64,000 bases of DNA from Brevibacterium spongiae (GCF_026168515.1 NZ_CP093443.1:2480001-2544000), one strand, 5' to 3'. Counted from the stretch's first letter, positions 9,008 to 24,610 are shown. The notes: generated from the letters alone by a model not told the origin. A program made the numbers and translations.

Positions 9008-10798
9008 CTACCCGGCGTCGTCCTTGCCCTCGTTTCGTCGGCTGCCCGTGCGACTGGCCAGGGTACCTTCACGACGTCCCTTGTGTCCGTGCGCCTCGAT
9101 GTAGGGATCCCGGAATTCCGGTGCCGGTTCGACGGCTTCGGGTTTGGTGACGACATCCTCTTCGTCGTCGTACTCATGACCGAATTCGTCATCGCCGCCG
9201 ACCCGACGTTCGACCTCCTCGGGCGGCAGCACCTTCTTCCACCTGCGCATCCGCACTCTGGGCAGCACTCCGGCGTCCTCGCGGAGGGCTCGCATGAGGG
9301 CGTAGATCTGGAAGTAGGCGATGATGAAGAACGGCAGGCCGACGAGGATGATCGTCGACTGCAGCGCCTCGAGACCGCCGCTGCCGGAGAAGACGAGCAG
9401 GGTGGCCGTGACGACGGCGACGGACAGGGCCCAGAAGATCCTCTGCGGCAGCGGGTTGAAGTCCTCATGCCCGTTATTCATCGTGTCGACGACGAGTGCC
9501 GCCGAGTCGACCGAGGTGACGAAGAAGATGATGACGAGGACGATCGCGATCACCGAGACCGGTCCTGCAAGCGGGTAGTGGTCGAGGAACGCGAAGAGCG
9601 CCCCCGGGATGTCGCCCTGGTCGACGACCCGGTCGACGAGTCCCCCGCCCTGGTTGAGCTCGATGTCGAAGGAGGCGTATCCGAAGATGCCGAACCACAG
9701 GATCGAGAAGGCCGAAGGAACGGCGAGCACGCCGATGACAAACTGTCGGATCGTGCGACCGCGGGAGATGCGGGCGATGAAGATGCCGACGAACGACGAC
9801 CAGGTGATCGTCCACGCCCAGTAGAAGACCGTCCAGGTGTTCTGCCATCCGGTGTTCGCGAACGTGTCGTTCCACAGCGCCAATTCCGGCAGCTGGTGGA
9901 CATAGGAGCCGAGGGATTCGAAGACGCCCTTGGCCATGAACAGGGTCGGGCCGAAGACGACGATGAAGACGAGCAGCAGCACCGCCATGACGATGTTGAT
10001 GTTCGACAGCACCTTGATGCCCTTGTCGAGACCGAGCGAGACAGAGATCGTCGCCAGACCGCAGACGACGCCGATGATGATCAGCTGCCACAGCGCGTTC
10101 TCGGGAATGCCGAGGACCTGGGCGAGGCCGCCGTTGATCTGCAGGGTGCCGAGACCGATCGATACGGCGATGCCGAAGACGGTGCCGATGATGGCGACGA
10201 CGTCGATGGTCTTGCCGATCGGCCCGTGGATCTTCTCGCCGAGGATGGGCTGGAAGATCGAGCTCACGCGCGGTGGCAGGTTCCGCTTGTGGATGAAGTA
10301 GGCGAAGCACAGTGCGGGAAGGGTGAAGATCGTCCACGTGTGCAGGGTGAAGTGGTAATAGGTGAAGTTCATGGCATCGGCCGCGGCAGCCGCCGTGCCG
10401 GGTTCGATGCCCGTCGATTCACGTGGTGGTGCACCGAAGTGGCTCACCGGTTCGGCGACTCCCCAGAACATGAGGATCGAACCGATGCCGGCGGCGAAGA
10501 GCATGGCGAACCAGGCGCCGTTCGAGTGTTCCGGTGGTTCGTCGTCAGGGCCGAGCTTCGCCCTGCCGTACCGTGAGGCGGCGATGTAGATGAGGAAGCC
10601 GAGGAACACGGTCACGCCGAGGATGTAGAACCATCCGAGATTCGTCAGCAGCCAGTCGGATGCGACGGAGACGCCCGCGTCGAGCTGTTCGGTGAAGAAG
10701 ATCGTCCCGAGGACGAAGATGATGATCACGGCCGCGGAGGAGAAGAAGATGGCCGGATTCGTACGGAGTCTCAATGCATCGTGAAGCTTGTTGAGCAT
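9008..10798 (-). CDS. BCCT family choline/betaine/carnitine transporter
   Basis: 596 aa with about twelve hydrophobic segments. BCCT signatures are visible: FAAGIGSILMFWGVAEP, the central VFYWAWTITWSSFVGIFIARISRGRT and TSVDSAALVVDTMNNG. These carriers import quaternary amines such as choline or glycine betaine, driven by sodium or protons, and often respond to osmotic stress. The hydrophilic C-terminal tail (about residues 520-596, acidic then basic) resembles regulatory tails of osmosensing members. I chose ATG at 10798 over an in-frame start at 10849 because AGGAAGGA precedes it. Convergent with betBA, so it probably supplies their substrate or recovers betaine. Confidence 0.92.
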   Translation of the reverse strand: MLNKLHDALRLRTNPAIFFSSAAVIIIFVLGTIFFTEQLDAGVSVASDWLLTNLGWFYILGVTVFLGFLIYIAASRYGRAKLGPDDEPPEHSNGAWFAMLFAAGIGSILMFWGVAEPVSHFGAPPRESTGIEPGTAAAAADAMNFTYYHFTLHTWTIFTLPALCFAYFIHKRNLPPRVSSIFQPILGEKIHGPIGKTIDVVAIIGTVFGIAVSIGLGTLQINGGLAQVLGIPENALWQLIIIGVVCGLATISVSLGLDKGIKVLSNINIVMAVLLLVFIVVFGPTLFMAKGVFESLGSYVHQLPELALWNDTFANTGWQNTWTVFYWAWTITWSSFVGIFIARISRGRTIRQFVIGVLAVPSAFSILWFGIFGYASFDIELNQGGGLVDRVVDQGDIPGALFAFLDHYPLAGPVSVIAIVLVIIFFVTSVDSAALVVDTMNNGHEDFNPLPQRIFWALSVAVVTATLLVFSGSGGLEALQSTIILVGLPFFIIAYFQIYALMRALREDAGVLPRVRMRRWKKVLPPEEVERRVGGDDEFGHEYDDEEDVVTKPEAVEPAPEFRDPYIEAHGHKGRREGTLASRTGSRRNEGKDDAG

Positions 10799-10880
10799 GG
10801 GTGCATCCTTCCTGAGTGCTGTGTAGCAGAGGAACCGTGTGGCCAACACTACAGAAGTCGGCCCATGCTCGGGAAGTACA

Positions 10881-10917
10881 GAGCGGAGCCCCGATCGATG
10901 TGATCGGGGCTCCGCTC
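10881..10917 (-). terminator. hairpin terminator candidate
   Basis: A perfect 16-bp stem (GAGCGGAGCCCCGATC) with a 5-nt loop lies 24 nt downstream of the stop of the minus-strand coiled-coil gene. There is no long U tract, as is usual in high-GC Actinobacteria. Confidence 0.75.
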
Positions 10918-10941
10918 GAAGGGTCGAAGACTGGCTGTGGG

Positions 10942-12015
10942 TCAGTGCTTCGGTGGCCCGTCCTGACCATGCTCGTCGAGGGGGTCGAGGTCGTCACCAA
11001 GACGACGACCCGGCTCGCCTGTATGCCCGCGGTCTCGGCGAAGGCGGTAGTCATCGGCCGCCTGCTCGTCATAGCGGGCATCGCCGCCATCACGCACAGG
11101 GGTGTCGCCGCGTCCGTCCACGACAGGTTCGCCATAGCCGGCGCCGCGTCCGTCGCGCGGCGCGGACGCTCCGCGATCGTCGACATAGGGTTCCTCGCCG
11201 CGAACGTCGCGGACAGGGCGTTCGCCGGCGCCATCGGACAGAGGTGCGCCACCGCGATCATCGCGGACAGGTCGTTCTCCCGCACCGTCAGACAGAGGTG
11301 CCCCACCGCGATCATCGCGGACAGGTGCATCGCCGTGGAACTGATCGCCCTCAGGACGACGCTCATCGCGAAGCGGCTGGCGCTCATCGTTCAGGCGACG
11401 GTCGTCGGCAGGTGGGACCTGCCCATCGGTACGGTAGTCCTCGTCGCGATGGACGCGCTCTGCGTCTGGCTGAGGACGGTCGTCGACTGGGCGGCGATCA
11501 GCTGCGTTGACCTGCTCGCCGCGATTGACCTGATCACCGGTGTTGACCTGGTCGCCGTGATGTCCTTCGGGACGAGCTCCGGGTGTGGCTGCACCGAAGT
11601 TCCCGTCCGAACGACGTCCATTGCGGTCAGCATCAGGAGTGTCCGGATCAAGCTCGTCGGCGCGCTGCAGCCGACGATCGTGTTCGAGTCGTTCCTCGCG
11701 CACGCGTTCTTCGCGCTTCGCAGCCTCCGAGTCGAGCTGTTCGGCCTCGGCGGCCTGACGATCGGCATCCGCGGCGCGAGCGTCAGCTTCAGCTTTCGCG
11801 CGCTTTGCCTCGGCCCGCTGCTTCTCGACTTCGGCCTCCCGGGCGCGAACATCGTGCTCTGACTCAGCGGCCTGCTGCCGCAGCTGCGCGGCCTCCTCGC
11901 GCTGGCGCTCACGCTTCTTCGCGGCCGCCTTCCGACTGACTGCGATAATGATCCCGACGATGATCAGGACGACGACGATGGCGACGACGATCCAGATGAT
12001 TGTTGACGCGTTCAT
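10942..12015 (-). CDS. single-pass membrane protein with coiled coil and repetitive charged tail
   Basis: 357 aa. Residues about 5-28 (IIWIVVAIVVVLIIVGIIIAV) form one transmembrane anchor. Residues about 30-115 are an Ala/Glu/Arg/Gln-rich coiled coil. The remainder is very hydrophilic, with in-frame repeats of the type GERPVRDDRGGAPLSDGA. ATG at 12015 has AAGGAGA 7 nt upstream. I recognise no family; comparable short-anchor coiled-coil proteins occur in Actinobacteria without known function. It stands alone, with a hairpin after the stop. Confidence 0.8.
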   Translation of the reverse strand: MNASTIIWIVVAIVVVLIIVGIIIAVSRKAAAKKRERQREEAAQLRQQAAESEHDVRAREAEVEKQRAEAKRAKAEADARAADADRQAAEAEQLDSEAAKREERVREERLEHDRRLQRADELDPDTPDADRNGRRSDGNFGAATPGARPEGHHGDQVNTGDQVNRGEQVNAADRRPVDDRPQPDAERVHRDEDYRTDGQVPPADDRRLNDERQPLRDERRPEGDQFHGDAPVRDDRGGAPLSDGAGERPVRDDRGGAPLSDGAGERPVRDVRGEEPYVDDRGASAPRDGRGAGYGEPVVDGRGDTPVRDGGDARYDEQAADDYRLRRDRGHTGEPGRRLGDDLDPLDEHGQDGPPKH

Positions 12016-12176
12016 GCGATTTCTCCTTTACTGTCTATTCGGATGTCACCGTTCAGTTGCATCCGACACAGCGGACAGTTTCATCGTCGCACGCCGTTGA
12101 ACATCCAACATGCACAAAGCCTGAGAGAATCATGTGTACCGCGAAGCGGCGAAGGATCGTTGCGAGGTCAGAGAGT

Positions 12177-12560
12177 TCAGAGCGGAGTGCCGCGTGCGGC
12201 CAGTTCAGAGGCCAACCACATAGCCAGATCCTGGGCGCCGACAGCGAGACCTCGGGGCAGACGAATACGAGAGCGGCTGCCGTCGGCAGCTCCCGTGCCA
12301 TCGATCGTGAGCTCTACCGAGGATGCCGGGCCCTTCTTGAGGATGTGGACGTCGCGAATCCTTGACCAGAGCCAACCATCGGGCGGGCACTCGTGAACCG
12401 CGGCCCACACGCCCTCCGTGGTGACGACAACCTGGGCACTGCGCTGTTCCGAGAAGTTGAATCGGCCAAGGCCACGGAGCAGCCGTGCCCCGGAGGTATA
12501 GTGCAGCTCGACTCGGCCGGCTTCTGCGAGCTCGCCTCGCAAGGCTTCAAATGTGTTCAC
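12177..12560 (-). CDS. hypothetical protein (127 aa)
   Basis: 127 aa, GTG start at 12560 with AAGGAGG 7 nt upstream. The sequence alternates beta-like stretches (RVELHYTSGARLLRGLGRF, SAQVVVTTEGVWAAVHE, SVELTIDGTG) with a C-terminal helix (AVGAQDLAMWLASELAAR) and has no signal peptide or membrane segment. It may be a small cytosolic beta-barrel-like protein. No family is recognised. It lies directly downstream of the rrn operon on the same strand. Confidence 0.7.
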   Translation of the reverse strand: MNTFEALRGELAEAGRVELHYTSGARLLRGLGRFNFSEQRSAQVVVTTEGVWAAVHECPPDGWLWSRIRDVHILKKGPASSVELTIDGTGAADGSRSRIRLPRGLAVGAQDLAMWLASELAARGTPL

Positions 12561-12671
12561 ATCGATCCTCCTTCGCGGGCCAAGGGCGTATCAATAGGTT
12601 ATCCGAGCATGAATAAGGGAAGGGCCCCGCCCAACCCTTTACAGGTCGAACGAGGCCTTCCGTCAAAGAAT

Positions 12672-12791
12672 ATTGCGGCAGTCACTTACTCTCCCACAAC
12701 CACCAAGTTGCAGTACCATCAGCGCGCATGGGCTTAGCTACCGGGATCGGAACGGTTAACCGGGCGTTTCCCCACCACTATCACCACCGCA
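12672..12791 (-). rRNA. rrf: 5S ribosomal RNA
   Basis: The minus strand reads TTGCGGTGGTGATAGTGGTG ... CGTTCCGATCCCGGTAGCTAAG ... GGGAGAGTAAGTGACTGCCGCAA, a typical 5S with 5' and 3' ends (TTGCGG/CCGCAA) forming helix I. It is the last gene of the rrn operon. Ends are accurate to a few bases. Confidence 0.9.
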
Positions 12792-12992
12792 AAACCACAC
12801 AGACCACCACCACACACCCCACAAGAGGGGTTATGGGCGGTAATGGTCCAAGAACCGCACAGCGAACGCGAACACCAAACAAAAGGCTACATAACACGCA
12901 CCCCGTCAGGGGTGAAACAATCTTGTCAACACTCTCTTATATGTGTGACCACAAACAAACTCCACGCACACCACCCCAACCAAATAGTTAGA
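12792..12992 (-). other. 23S-5S spacer
   Basis: About 200 bp with no tRNA. A small perfect hairpin (CACCCC-GTCA-GGGGTG) lies at 12899-12914 and may be a processing signal. Confidence 0.6.
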
Positions 12993-18071
<5,079 letters not shown>

Positions 18072-18263
18072 AATTATGTTACGAATGAATCCCAGCAAGA
18101 CAGTCAACCCACTTCACGGGGTGAAGAAGGTTGACCAAATAAATAACAGACCCGAACACACAATCTGGGTGTCAGCCGGCGAGGGCTGCCACCCGAGTGT
18201 TCGAACCTGTCGGTTGTCTTACCAGAAAATATAAATATCTGGCATCACTTATTGTTCAAACAA

Positions 18264-18287
18264 ACACGCTATTGGATTCTCAAACCA
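18264..18287 (-). promoter_or_regulatory. rrn leader element (box-A-type, shared with the spacer)
   Basis: On the minus strand, TTTGAGAATCCAATAGCGTG lies about 190 nt upstream of mature 16S. It is nearly identical to the spacer copy and to the conserved actinobacterial rrn leader element. The role in antitermination or RNase III processing is from family knowledge. Confidence 0.5.
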
Positions 18288-18463
18288 CAAACACTCACCC
18301 ATCACCACAACCCACCATTTTGGGCGTGTTCACTGGGGGCGCCAGTTTCATTGTGTGTCACCCACCCGATCCCCAACCCCTCGAACAAACCGTGTTTGTC
18401 CTGGTCAGGCCCGGTGGAAACCATGTCTTTCAGACCGTGTTTCCGGCGGGGCAACGAGATATA

Positions 18464-18493
18464 ACTCTAGACCACTCCAACCGAACCGTGCAA
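18464..18493 (-). promoter_or_regulatory. candidate rrn promoter
   Basis: On the minus strand TTGCAC (18493-18488), an 18-bp spacer and TAGAGT (18469-18464) lie about 390 bp upstream of 16S, upstream of the leader element. Match to SigA consensus is moderate; other promoters in the 18.1-18.6 kb region are possible. Confidence 0.35.
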
Positions 18494-18671
18494 CTCGGAA
18501 CCGGACTTTTGGCTGTGACACCCGTCACCGAGCATCGGAGCCCGATCCTGCAGCCCTTTGCGCAGGCTCGCATGCCCCTGGATCGAACCCTCCACGTGTC
18601 CCGTCCTGGCGACCGGGGTTTTGTCCTTCATCGTGCAGGTGACTCCCAGCGAATGAAGGTGGTTCGGCCCC

Positions 18672-18677
18672 TACACT
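18672..18677 (+). promoter_or_regulatory. -10 hexamer for a leaderless FNT-gene transcript
   Basis: TACACT ends 6 nt before the ATG at 18684, the spacing of leaderless actinobacterial promoters, and no Shine-Dalgarno sequence is present. No good -35 is seen. Confidence 0.4.
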
Positions 18678-18683
18678 GGCGAA

Positions 18684-19526
18684 ATGACTCAGAAGGAGCA
18701 GCGAGAACGGCTGGGCCGCAACGATCTCGATCTCGAAGACGCCTTGATCGACGAGGCTGCGAATACGGTCACAGAGGGTGCCAAGCGGCTGAACCGAAAA
18801 TGGCCGGAGCTCATCGTCACCGGTCTCTTCGGCGGCATCGATGTCGGTCTCGGCATCTTGGCCATGGTGCTCGTCAAGCAGGTGACGGGATCGGAGATCC
18901 TCGCCGGCATGGCGTTCGGCATTGGCCTGCTGGCTTTGAAGTTGGCCCATTCGGAACTCTTCACCGAGGAGTTCCTGGTTCCGATCAATGCCGTCATTGC
19001 GGGTCAGGCGAACTGGGTCCAGGTCTTTCGGCTCTGGTCGGTCACACTCGTGACCAATCTGGTCGGCGGCGCGGCCTTCGCCTGGCTGATCGTCCTTGCC
19101 CTTCCGACCCATCACAAAACTCTTGCGGATATGGCGCTCGGCTATATCAACCAGTCGTCGATCATCGTGATGCTCGCGCTCTCGCTTCTGGCCGGCGCGA
19201 CGATCACGTTGTCGACACGGATGCAGCAGGGAACATCGAATGATGTCGTCAAAGCGATCGTCTGCATGATCACCGGCCTCTTGGTGATCGGAGCCAGCAT
19301 GCTGCACGGAGCGATCAACGCGATCGTCATCTTCGCCGCAATGATGGCAGGTGCAGATATCTCAGTCCTCGACTTCCTGCAGTGGTTTGGAATCGTCATT
19401 CCGTTCAACATGCTCGGCGGACTGCTGATCATCACCCTGCCGCGAATCGTGCGCACTCACCGCGTCCTTTGGGCAGTGCGCAAAGGCGACCTCTCCCTCG
19501 AAGAGCTCCAAGAACAGAGTTCTTGA
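18684..19526 (+). CDS. formate/nitrite transporter (FNT) family channel, YfdC-like
   Basis: 280 aa with six hydrophobic segments. The FNT fold is suggested by the broken-helix motif SELFTEEFLVPI (family form SELFTGN) and a second GASMLHGAINAIVIFAAMMAG segment. FNT proteins are pentameric channels for formate, nitrite or hydrosulfide; the EEF variant and hydrophilic N-terminus point to the poorly understood YfdC-like branch, so the substrate is open. No ribosome site precedes the ATG, but TACACT at 18672-18677 ends 6 nt before it, so the mRNA is probably leaderless. Convergent with the YccF gene. Confidence 0.85.
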   Translation: MTQKEQRERLGRNDLDLEDALIDEAANTVTEGAKRLNRKWPELIVTGLFGGIDVGLGILAMVLVKQVTGSEILAGMAFGIGLLALKLAHSELFTEEFLVPINAVIAGQANWVQVFRLWSVTLVTNLVGGAAFAWLIVLALPTHHKTLADMALGYINQSSIIVMLALSLLAGATITLSTRMQQGTSNDVVKAIVCMITGLLVIGASMLHGAINAIVIFAAMMAGADISVLDFLQWFGIVIPFNMLGGLLIITLPRIVRTHRVLWAVRKGDLSLEELQEQSS

Positions 19527-19551
19527 ACCGGTCGGCTCAGCGAGCTGTGAC

Positions 19552-19953
19552 TCAGGCTCCCCGGTAGCCGGGCATCAGCCGGTCGCTGTCGACGATCTGC
19601 TTGCCCAGCGGCATGAGCGAGACGGGGATGAGCTTGAGGTTCGCCCAGCCGAGCGGGATGCCGATGATCGAGACGAACAGCGGAATCGACGTGACGACGT
19701 GTCCGATGACCAGCCACACACCGGCGACGATGAGCCAGATGATGTTGCCCAGTGTCGTCGCCACTCCTGCCGGCCTGGTTTCGACGACTTCGCGGCCGAA
19801 GGGCCAGAGCGCATAGTTGCCGATGCGGAAAGATGCGATTCCCCAGGGGATCGTCACGATGAAGATGCAGGCGATGATGCCGGCTGCCCAATAGCCGAGA
19901 GCGAGCCAGAGTCCGCTGAAGATGAACCAGATGATGTTGAGCAGGGTGCGCAT
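19552..19953 (-). CDS. YccF domain (DUF307) membrane protein
   Basis: 133 aa, two repeated YccF units: LLNIIWFIFSGLWLALGYW...TIPWGIASFRIGNYALWPFG at residues about 4-52 and LGNIIWLIVAGVWLVIGHV...GIPLGWANLKLIPVSLMPLG at about 68-116. Proteins of this family are small inner-membrane proteins without a settled function. ATG at 19953 has AGGAGA 6 nt upstream. It ends 25 bp from the convergent FNT gene. Confidence 0.88.
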   Translation of the reverse strand: MRTLLNIIWFIFSGLWLALGYWAAGIIACIFIVTIPWGIASFRIGNYALWPFGREVVETRPAGVATTLGNIIWLIVAGVWLVIGHVVTSIPLFVSIIGIPLGWANLKLIPVSLMPLGKQIVDSDRLMPGYRGA

Positions 19954-20190
19954 GATCTCCTCTTGCGTTCGTCGTTCGGTTGTCTTCGGCTGGCTGTCCG
20001 GTGTCAGTCTGGTCGATCGCAGACCACTTTTCCATGGTGATGGCCCTATGTTGCTGGTCCGGTTGGCCGCACGGTGCCGACCGTTGGCCGGCTACAACGC
20101 AATCATTTGTATTCACCGATGACAAGGTTTTCCATTGTCAGGCGAATTTGCCCGGAGCGATGTTGTCGGGTGAATCGGTCGTCGTGAATA

Positions 20191-20234
20191 CGACAGTGCC
20201 GCGTCCTCCTGGGCGGGAGGACGCGGCACTGTCG
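20191..20234 (-). terminator. tyrS terminator
   Basis: A perfect 19-bp stem (CGACAGTGCCGCGTCCTCC with its complement) and a 6-nt loop lie 15 nt past the tyrS stop. Confidence 0.88.
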
Positions 20235-20248
20235 GAGTCTGCGGCTGC

Positions 20249-21535
20249 TCAGCTGACGATATCAACCGCGCCGAGGGTCTTCTTACCCCTGCGCACGAGG
20301 ATCACTCCTCCTGCTTCGGTGGGGAGCACCTCGGCGGAGGTGAGCGTCTGGTCCTCGCCGCTGACCTTGACGTTGTTGACGTACGCCCCGCCGTCCTTGA
20401 TGGCGCGGCGGGCCTCGCCCTTGGACTTCACGATGCCGGCGGCGACGAACGCATCGGCGACGGGCAGGCCTTCGGAGAGCTGGGTCGCGCTGACCTCACC
20501 GCGCGGCAGCTCGGACGTCGCGGCACCCAGGGTGGAGGCGTCGAGACCGGCCAGCTCACCTCCGCCGAAGAGGGCGGAAGCCGCGGCGATCGCCTGCTCG
20601 TAGGCCTGGCGTCCGTGGACGAGGGTGGTGACATCCTCGGCGAGGGCCTTCTGCGCCACACGGGTGTGCGGGGCCGCAGTGAACTCGGCTTCGATGGCCT
20701 CGATCTCGTCCAGCGAACGCAGCGAGAACACCTTGAGGTACTTGACCACGTCACGGTCGTCCGCGTTGAGCCAGAACTGGCTGAACGCGTACGGGCTCGT
20801 CAGCGACGAATCGAGCCACACGGTGCCGGATTCGGTCTTGCCGAACTTCGTGCCGTCGGCCTTCGTGATCAGCGGGGTGGCCAGGGCGTGGACGGTCTTC
20901 TGCTCGACGCGGCGGATGAGGTCGACGCCGGAGGTGAGGTTGCCCCACTGGTCGGATCCGCCGGTCTGCAGGGAGCAGCCGTAGCGGCGGTTGAGCTCGA
21001 GGTAGTCGTTGCCTTGGAGGATCTGGTAGGAGAACTCGGTGAAGGAGATGCCGGCTTCGCTGTTGAGACGGGCGGAGACGGATTCCTTCGCAAGCATCCG
21101 ATTGACCGGGAAGTGCTTGCCGACGTCGCGGAGGAAGTCGATGGCCGACAGCTGCGAGGTCCAGTCGAGGTTGTTGACGATCTGCGCGGCATGGGGGCCG
21201 TCGAAATCGAGGAACTTCTCGACCTGGGCGCGGATCTTCGCCACCCATTCCTCGACGACCTCACGCGGGTTGAGCGTCCGCTCCCCCGACATGCGCGGGT
21301 CGCCGATGAGGCCGGTGGCACCGCCGACGAGGGCCAGCGGGTTGTGCCCGGCCTGCTGGAGGCGAGCGGCGGTGAGCAGCTGGACGAGGTTGCCCATGTG
21401 CAGGCTCGGCGCCGTCGGATCGAAACCGACGTAATAGGTCAGCGACTCCTCGGCCAGGGCTTTCTGCAGGGCGGCCTCGTCGGTGGAAACTGCGACGAGC
21501 CCGCGGGCCTTGAGTTCGCTGAAGATGTCGGTCAC
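20249..21535 (-). CDS. tyrS: tyrosyl-tRNA synthetase
   Basis: 428 aa class I synthetase. The HIGH-type motif is SLHMGN (about residues 46-51), the KMSKS-type motif is KFGKT in TKADGTKFGKTESG, and the tyrosine-binding YYVGFDPTAPS and SYQILQGNDYLEL-QTGGSDQWGN segments are present. The C-terminus (SKGEARRAIKDGGAYVNNVKV) is an S4 RNA-binding domain. It charges tRNA-Tyr. In mycobacteria tyrS sits beside the TPR-HAD-tlyA-nadK-recN block; here about 15 kb with the rrn operon and betaine genes separates them. No T-box leader is visible. Confidence 0.96.
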   Translation of the reverse strand: MTDIFSELKARGLVAVSTDEAALQKALAEESLTYYVGFDPTAPSLHMGNLVQLLTAARLQQAGHNPLALVGGATGLIGDPRMSGERTLNPREVVEEWVAKIRAQVEKFLDFDGPHAAQIVNNLDWTSQLSAIDFLRDVGKHFPVNRMLAKESVSARLNSEAGISFTEFSYQILQGNDYLELNRRYGCSLQTGGSDQWGNLTSGVDLIRRVEQKTVHALATPLITKADGTKFGKTESGTVWLDSSLTSPYAFSQFWLNADDRDVVKYLKVFSLRSLDEIEAIEAEFTAAPHTRVAQKALAEDVTTLVHGRQAYEQAIAAASALFGGGELAGLDASTLGAATSELPRGEVSATQLSEGLPVADAFVAAGIVKSKGEARRAIKDGGAYVNNVKVSGEDQTLTSAEVLPTEAGGVILVRRGKKTLGAVDIVS

Positions 21536-21670
21536 TTCGGTCCTTTCGAATCTGTGGTCTGTGCCGGCGCGGAGCCGACAGGTTCAATTCTACGTGCTCG
21601 CCGAGGCGGCACTTCCCTTGCCTGCCATCTGAGCTCCTGCGACAGGAAGCATCGTCGGAATCGTGTCCGA

Positions 21671-21838
21671 TCAGGCTTCTCTGTCGCGTGGGTTATTCAG
21701 ACCGAGTTCACGCTCCAATTCTTCCTGGCTCACTCGCCCGGTTTCCTGGCGAGCAGCAGCCGCAGCGCGAACATCCTCTTCATCTTCGAGCACACTGCGA
21801 CGTCTGTCGAAAGGATTGGGCGGGTTCTCACGAGACAT
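21671..21838 (-). CDS. small charged protein (55 aa)
   Basis: 55 aa: MSRENPPNPFDRRRSVLEDEEDVRAA... ending QEELERELGLNNPRDREA, highly charged and helical. ATG at 21838 has no strong ribosome site, but GACAAT ends 6 nt before it, compatible with a leaderless transcript. The SQEELERELGL stretch resembles the C-termini of small antitoxins, a weak similarity. It is divergent from the DUF2384-like gene, 141 nt apart. Confidence 0.5.
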   Translation of the reverse strand: MSRENPPNPFDRRRSVLEDEEDVRAAAAARQETGRVSQEELERELGLNNPRDREA

Positions 21839-21979
21839 GGATCTATTGTCTGCCCTTATGTCCGAACACGGCCACGTTCCGCCAGCTGTCTTCGGAAATT
21901 TCTTCGGCCGAACAACTGAAGAAACACTAGATTGCGGCATGTTGCAGTTCTTAGAATGAGGCTATTCGAGGAGGCAACA

Positions 21980-22588
21980 ATGACTGCTCACGCATACGAT
22001 TCGGCAAAGTCATCCGAGCTCGAACTGCACGGACTGACCCACGCTGAGGCACAGGATGCGATCAATGCCTACGCCAAGCACGTCCGACTTCGTGTTCAGG
22101 CACGAGCAGACCTCCGCGCGACGGTTGATCGCGCATACGTCAAAGACCTACCACTGGTGTCTGGGGCCACTCAGAAGCAGACAATGCGAACCACAGATGC
22201 CCGGGCCCGACTCGTCCAGGACGAAGGTGTGGCCACCTATCAGACTCTCGCAGAGCTCCGCAGAACCAAAGAAGGCGGTGCACGGTCGTGGGTCAATCGA
22301 CTCCGTAGAGACAATCTGCTGTTCACCGTTGAGGTCAGAGGAAAGACTCTCGTCCCCACCATCCAGCTCTCCGCGGATGGGCAGCTCAACGAACTCGTCA
22401 GCGAACACCTCGTCAAGCCGCTGCTGTCTGCAGGTATGGAGTCCTGGGCGTTGTGGTCGTGGCTGACCAGCCCCACGGGGCTGCTCAGCGGAGAGATCCC
22501 CGCCGAGGCAGTCGTCAGTGATCGGAAACGTGTGCTTCGGGCGGTCGAACGTCAGGTCGCAAACCTCTCGTTTCCCGTCGGCGCATGA
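21980..22588 (+). CDS. DUF2384 (MbcA/ParS/Xre-like) domain protein
   Basis: 202 aa. I took ATG at 21980 because GAGGAGG lies just upstream. The N-terminal half is helical and basic (AQDAINAYAKHVRLRVQARADLRATVDRAY). The C-terminal part (LLSAGMESWALWSWLTSPTGLLSGEIPAEAV...RVLRAVERQV) resembles the toxin-binding DUF2384 domain, in which W-L-x-x-P-x-x-x-L precedes a G-x-x-P-x-E motif. Such proteins are usually antitoxins of RES-domain toxins, but no RES gene is next to it, so it may be an orphan. A hairpin follows the stop. Confidence 0.65.
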   Translation: MTAHAYDSAKSSELELHGLTHAEAQDAINAYAKHVRLRVQARADLRATVDRAYVKDLPLVSGATQKQTMRTTDARARLVQDEGVATYQTLAELRRTKEGGARSWVNRLRRDNLLFTVEVRGKTLVPTIQLSADGQLNELVSEHLVKPLLSAGMESWALWSWLTSPTGLLSGEIPAEAVVSDRKRVLRAVERQVANLSFPVGA

Positions 22589-22626
22589 GTCTGGTCTTTG
22601 GGCTCGAGGATCTCGGTTGTCCGGCG

Positions 22627-22660
22627 CCCGACCGCCATCCTGTCGCTGACGGCGGTCGGG
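22627..22660 (+). terminator. hairpin after the DUF2384-like gene
   Basis: A perfect 10-bp stem CCCGACCGCC / GGCGGTCGGG with a 14-nt loop begins 38 nt past the stop. Confidence 0.55.
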
Positions 22661-22757
22661 TCGATCGGCGAAAGAGCCGGACGCATCGTATTTGACGAGC
22701 TGCTCGAGGATCTCGACGTCACGGTGGTATCACCTCTCAGCTGAGTCCGTGCCCGAC

Positions 22758-22991
22758 TCATCCGCGCGCAGAGGAGCGCTTCCGCAGCCAGACGATCAGG
22801 GCCGTGACAGCTGAGGCGACGACGGCGCAGAGGCCGATGATTCCGAGGGCCTCACCGAGAACCGCCAAGATTCCTGCTCCGATGTTGGCACCGCCCCCGG
22901 TCGGTTTTGTATTTTCGTAGAGTCCCAGGGCGTACATCACCGCACCGACGACGATCAGGGTGACGCCGCTGGTGAGAAGAAACTTTCGCAT
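22758..22991 (-). CDS. small membrane protein (77 aa)
   Basis: 77 aa, with two hydrophobic helices (LLTSGVTLIVVGAVMYALGLY and IIGLCAVVASAVTALIVWL) around a Gly-rich loop and a basic end (RKRSSARG). ATG at 22991 is preceded by GGGAGGT, so I chose it over an in-frame start at 23084. The pattern resembles small actinobacterial DUF-type membrane proteins; no function is assigned. Confidence 0.7.
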   Translation of the reverse strand: MRKFLLTSGVTLIVVGAVMYALGLYENTKPTGGGANIGAGILAVLGEALGIIGLCAVVASAVTALIVWLRKRSSARG

Positions 22992-23136
22992 GTCGGGACC
23001 TCCCGAAAAACCGTCGATGTGCCGAAACGGTGCCACAGGATCAGCTGAGAACAAGTTCAACTGCCCATGGGCACCGGTTCGCATATTAGCACAAGGACTC
23101 TTCCCTTAATGGCAGAGCACCACCAAGGTCAGCCTC

Positions 23137-24610
<1,474 letters not shown>

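Larger units (their letters stand above)
18072..18683. other. rrn leader and upstream region, no gene
   Basis: The 612 bp between 16S and the divergent FNT gene hold the rrn leader, its candidate promoter and, at the far end, the start region of the FNT gene. An AT-rich imperfect palindrome CCAGAAAATATAAATATCTGG-like stretch is near 18223-18243. Open frames crossing this region are not convincing. Confidence 0.6.

Noticed and set aside
18570..18605. GGTTCGATCC-like T-loop suggesting a tRNA near the rrn leader
   Set aside because: The flanking bases do not pair as a T-stem and no acceptor or anticodon arm can be drawn.
21536..21670. T-box leader for tyrS
   Set aside because: The interval is short and shows no T-box sequence or specifier stem.
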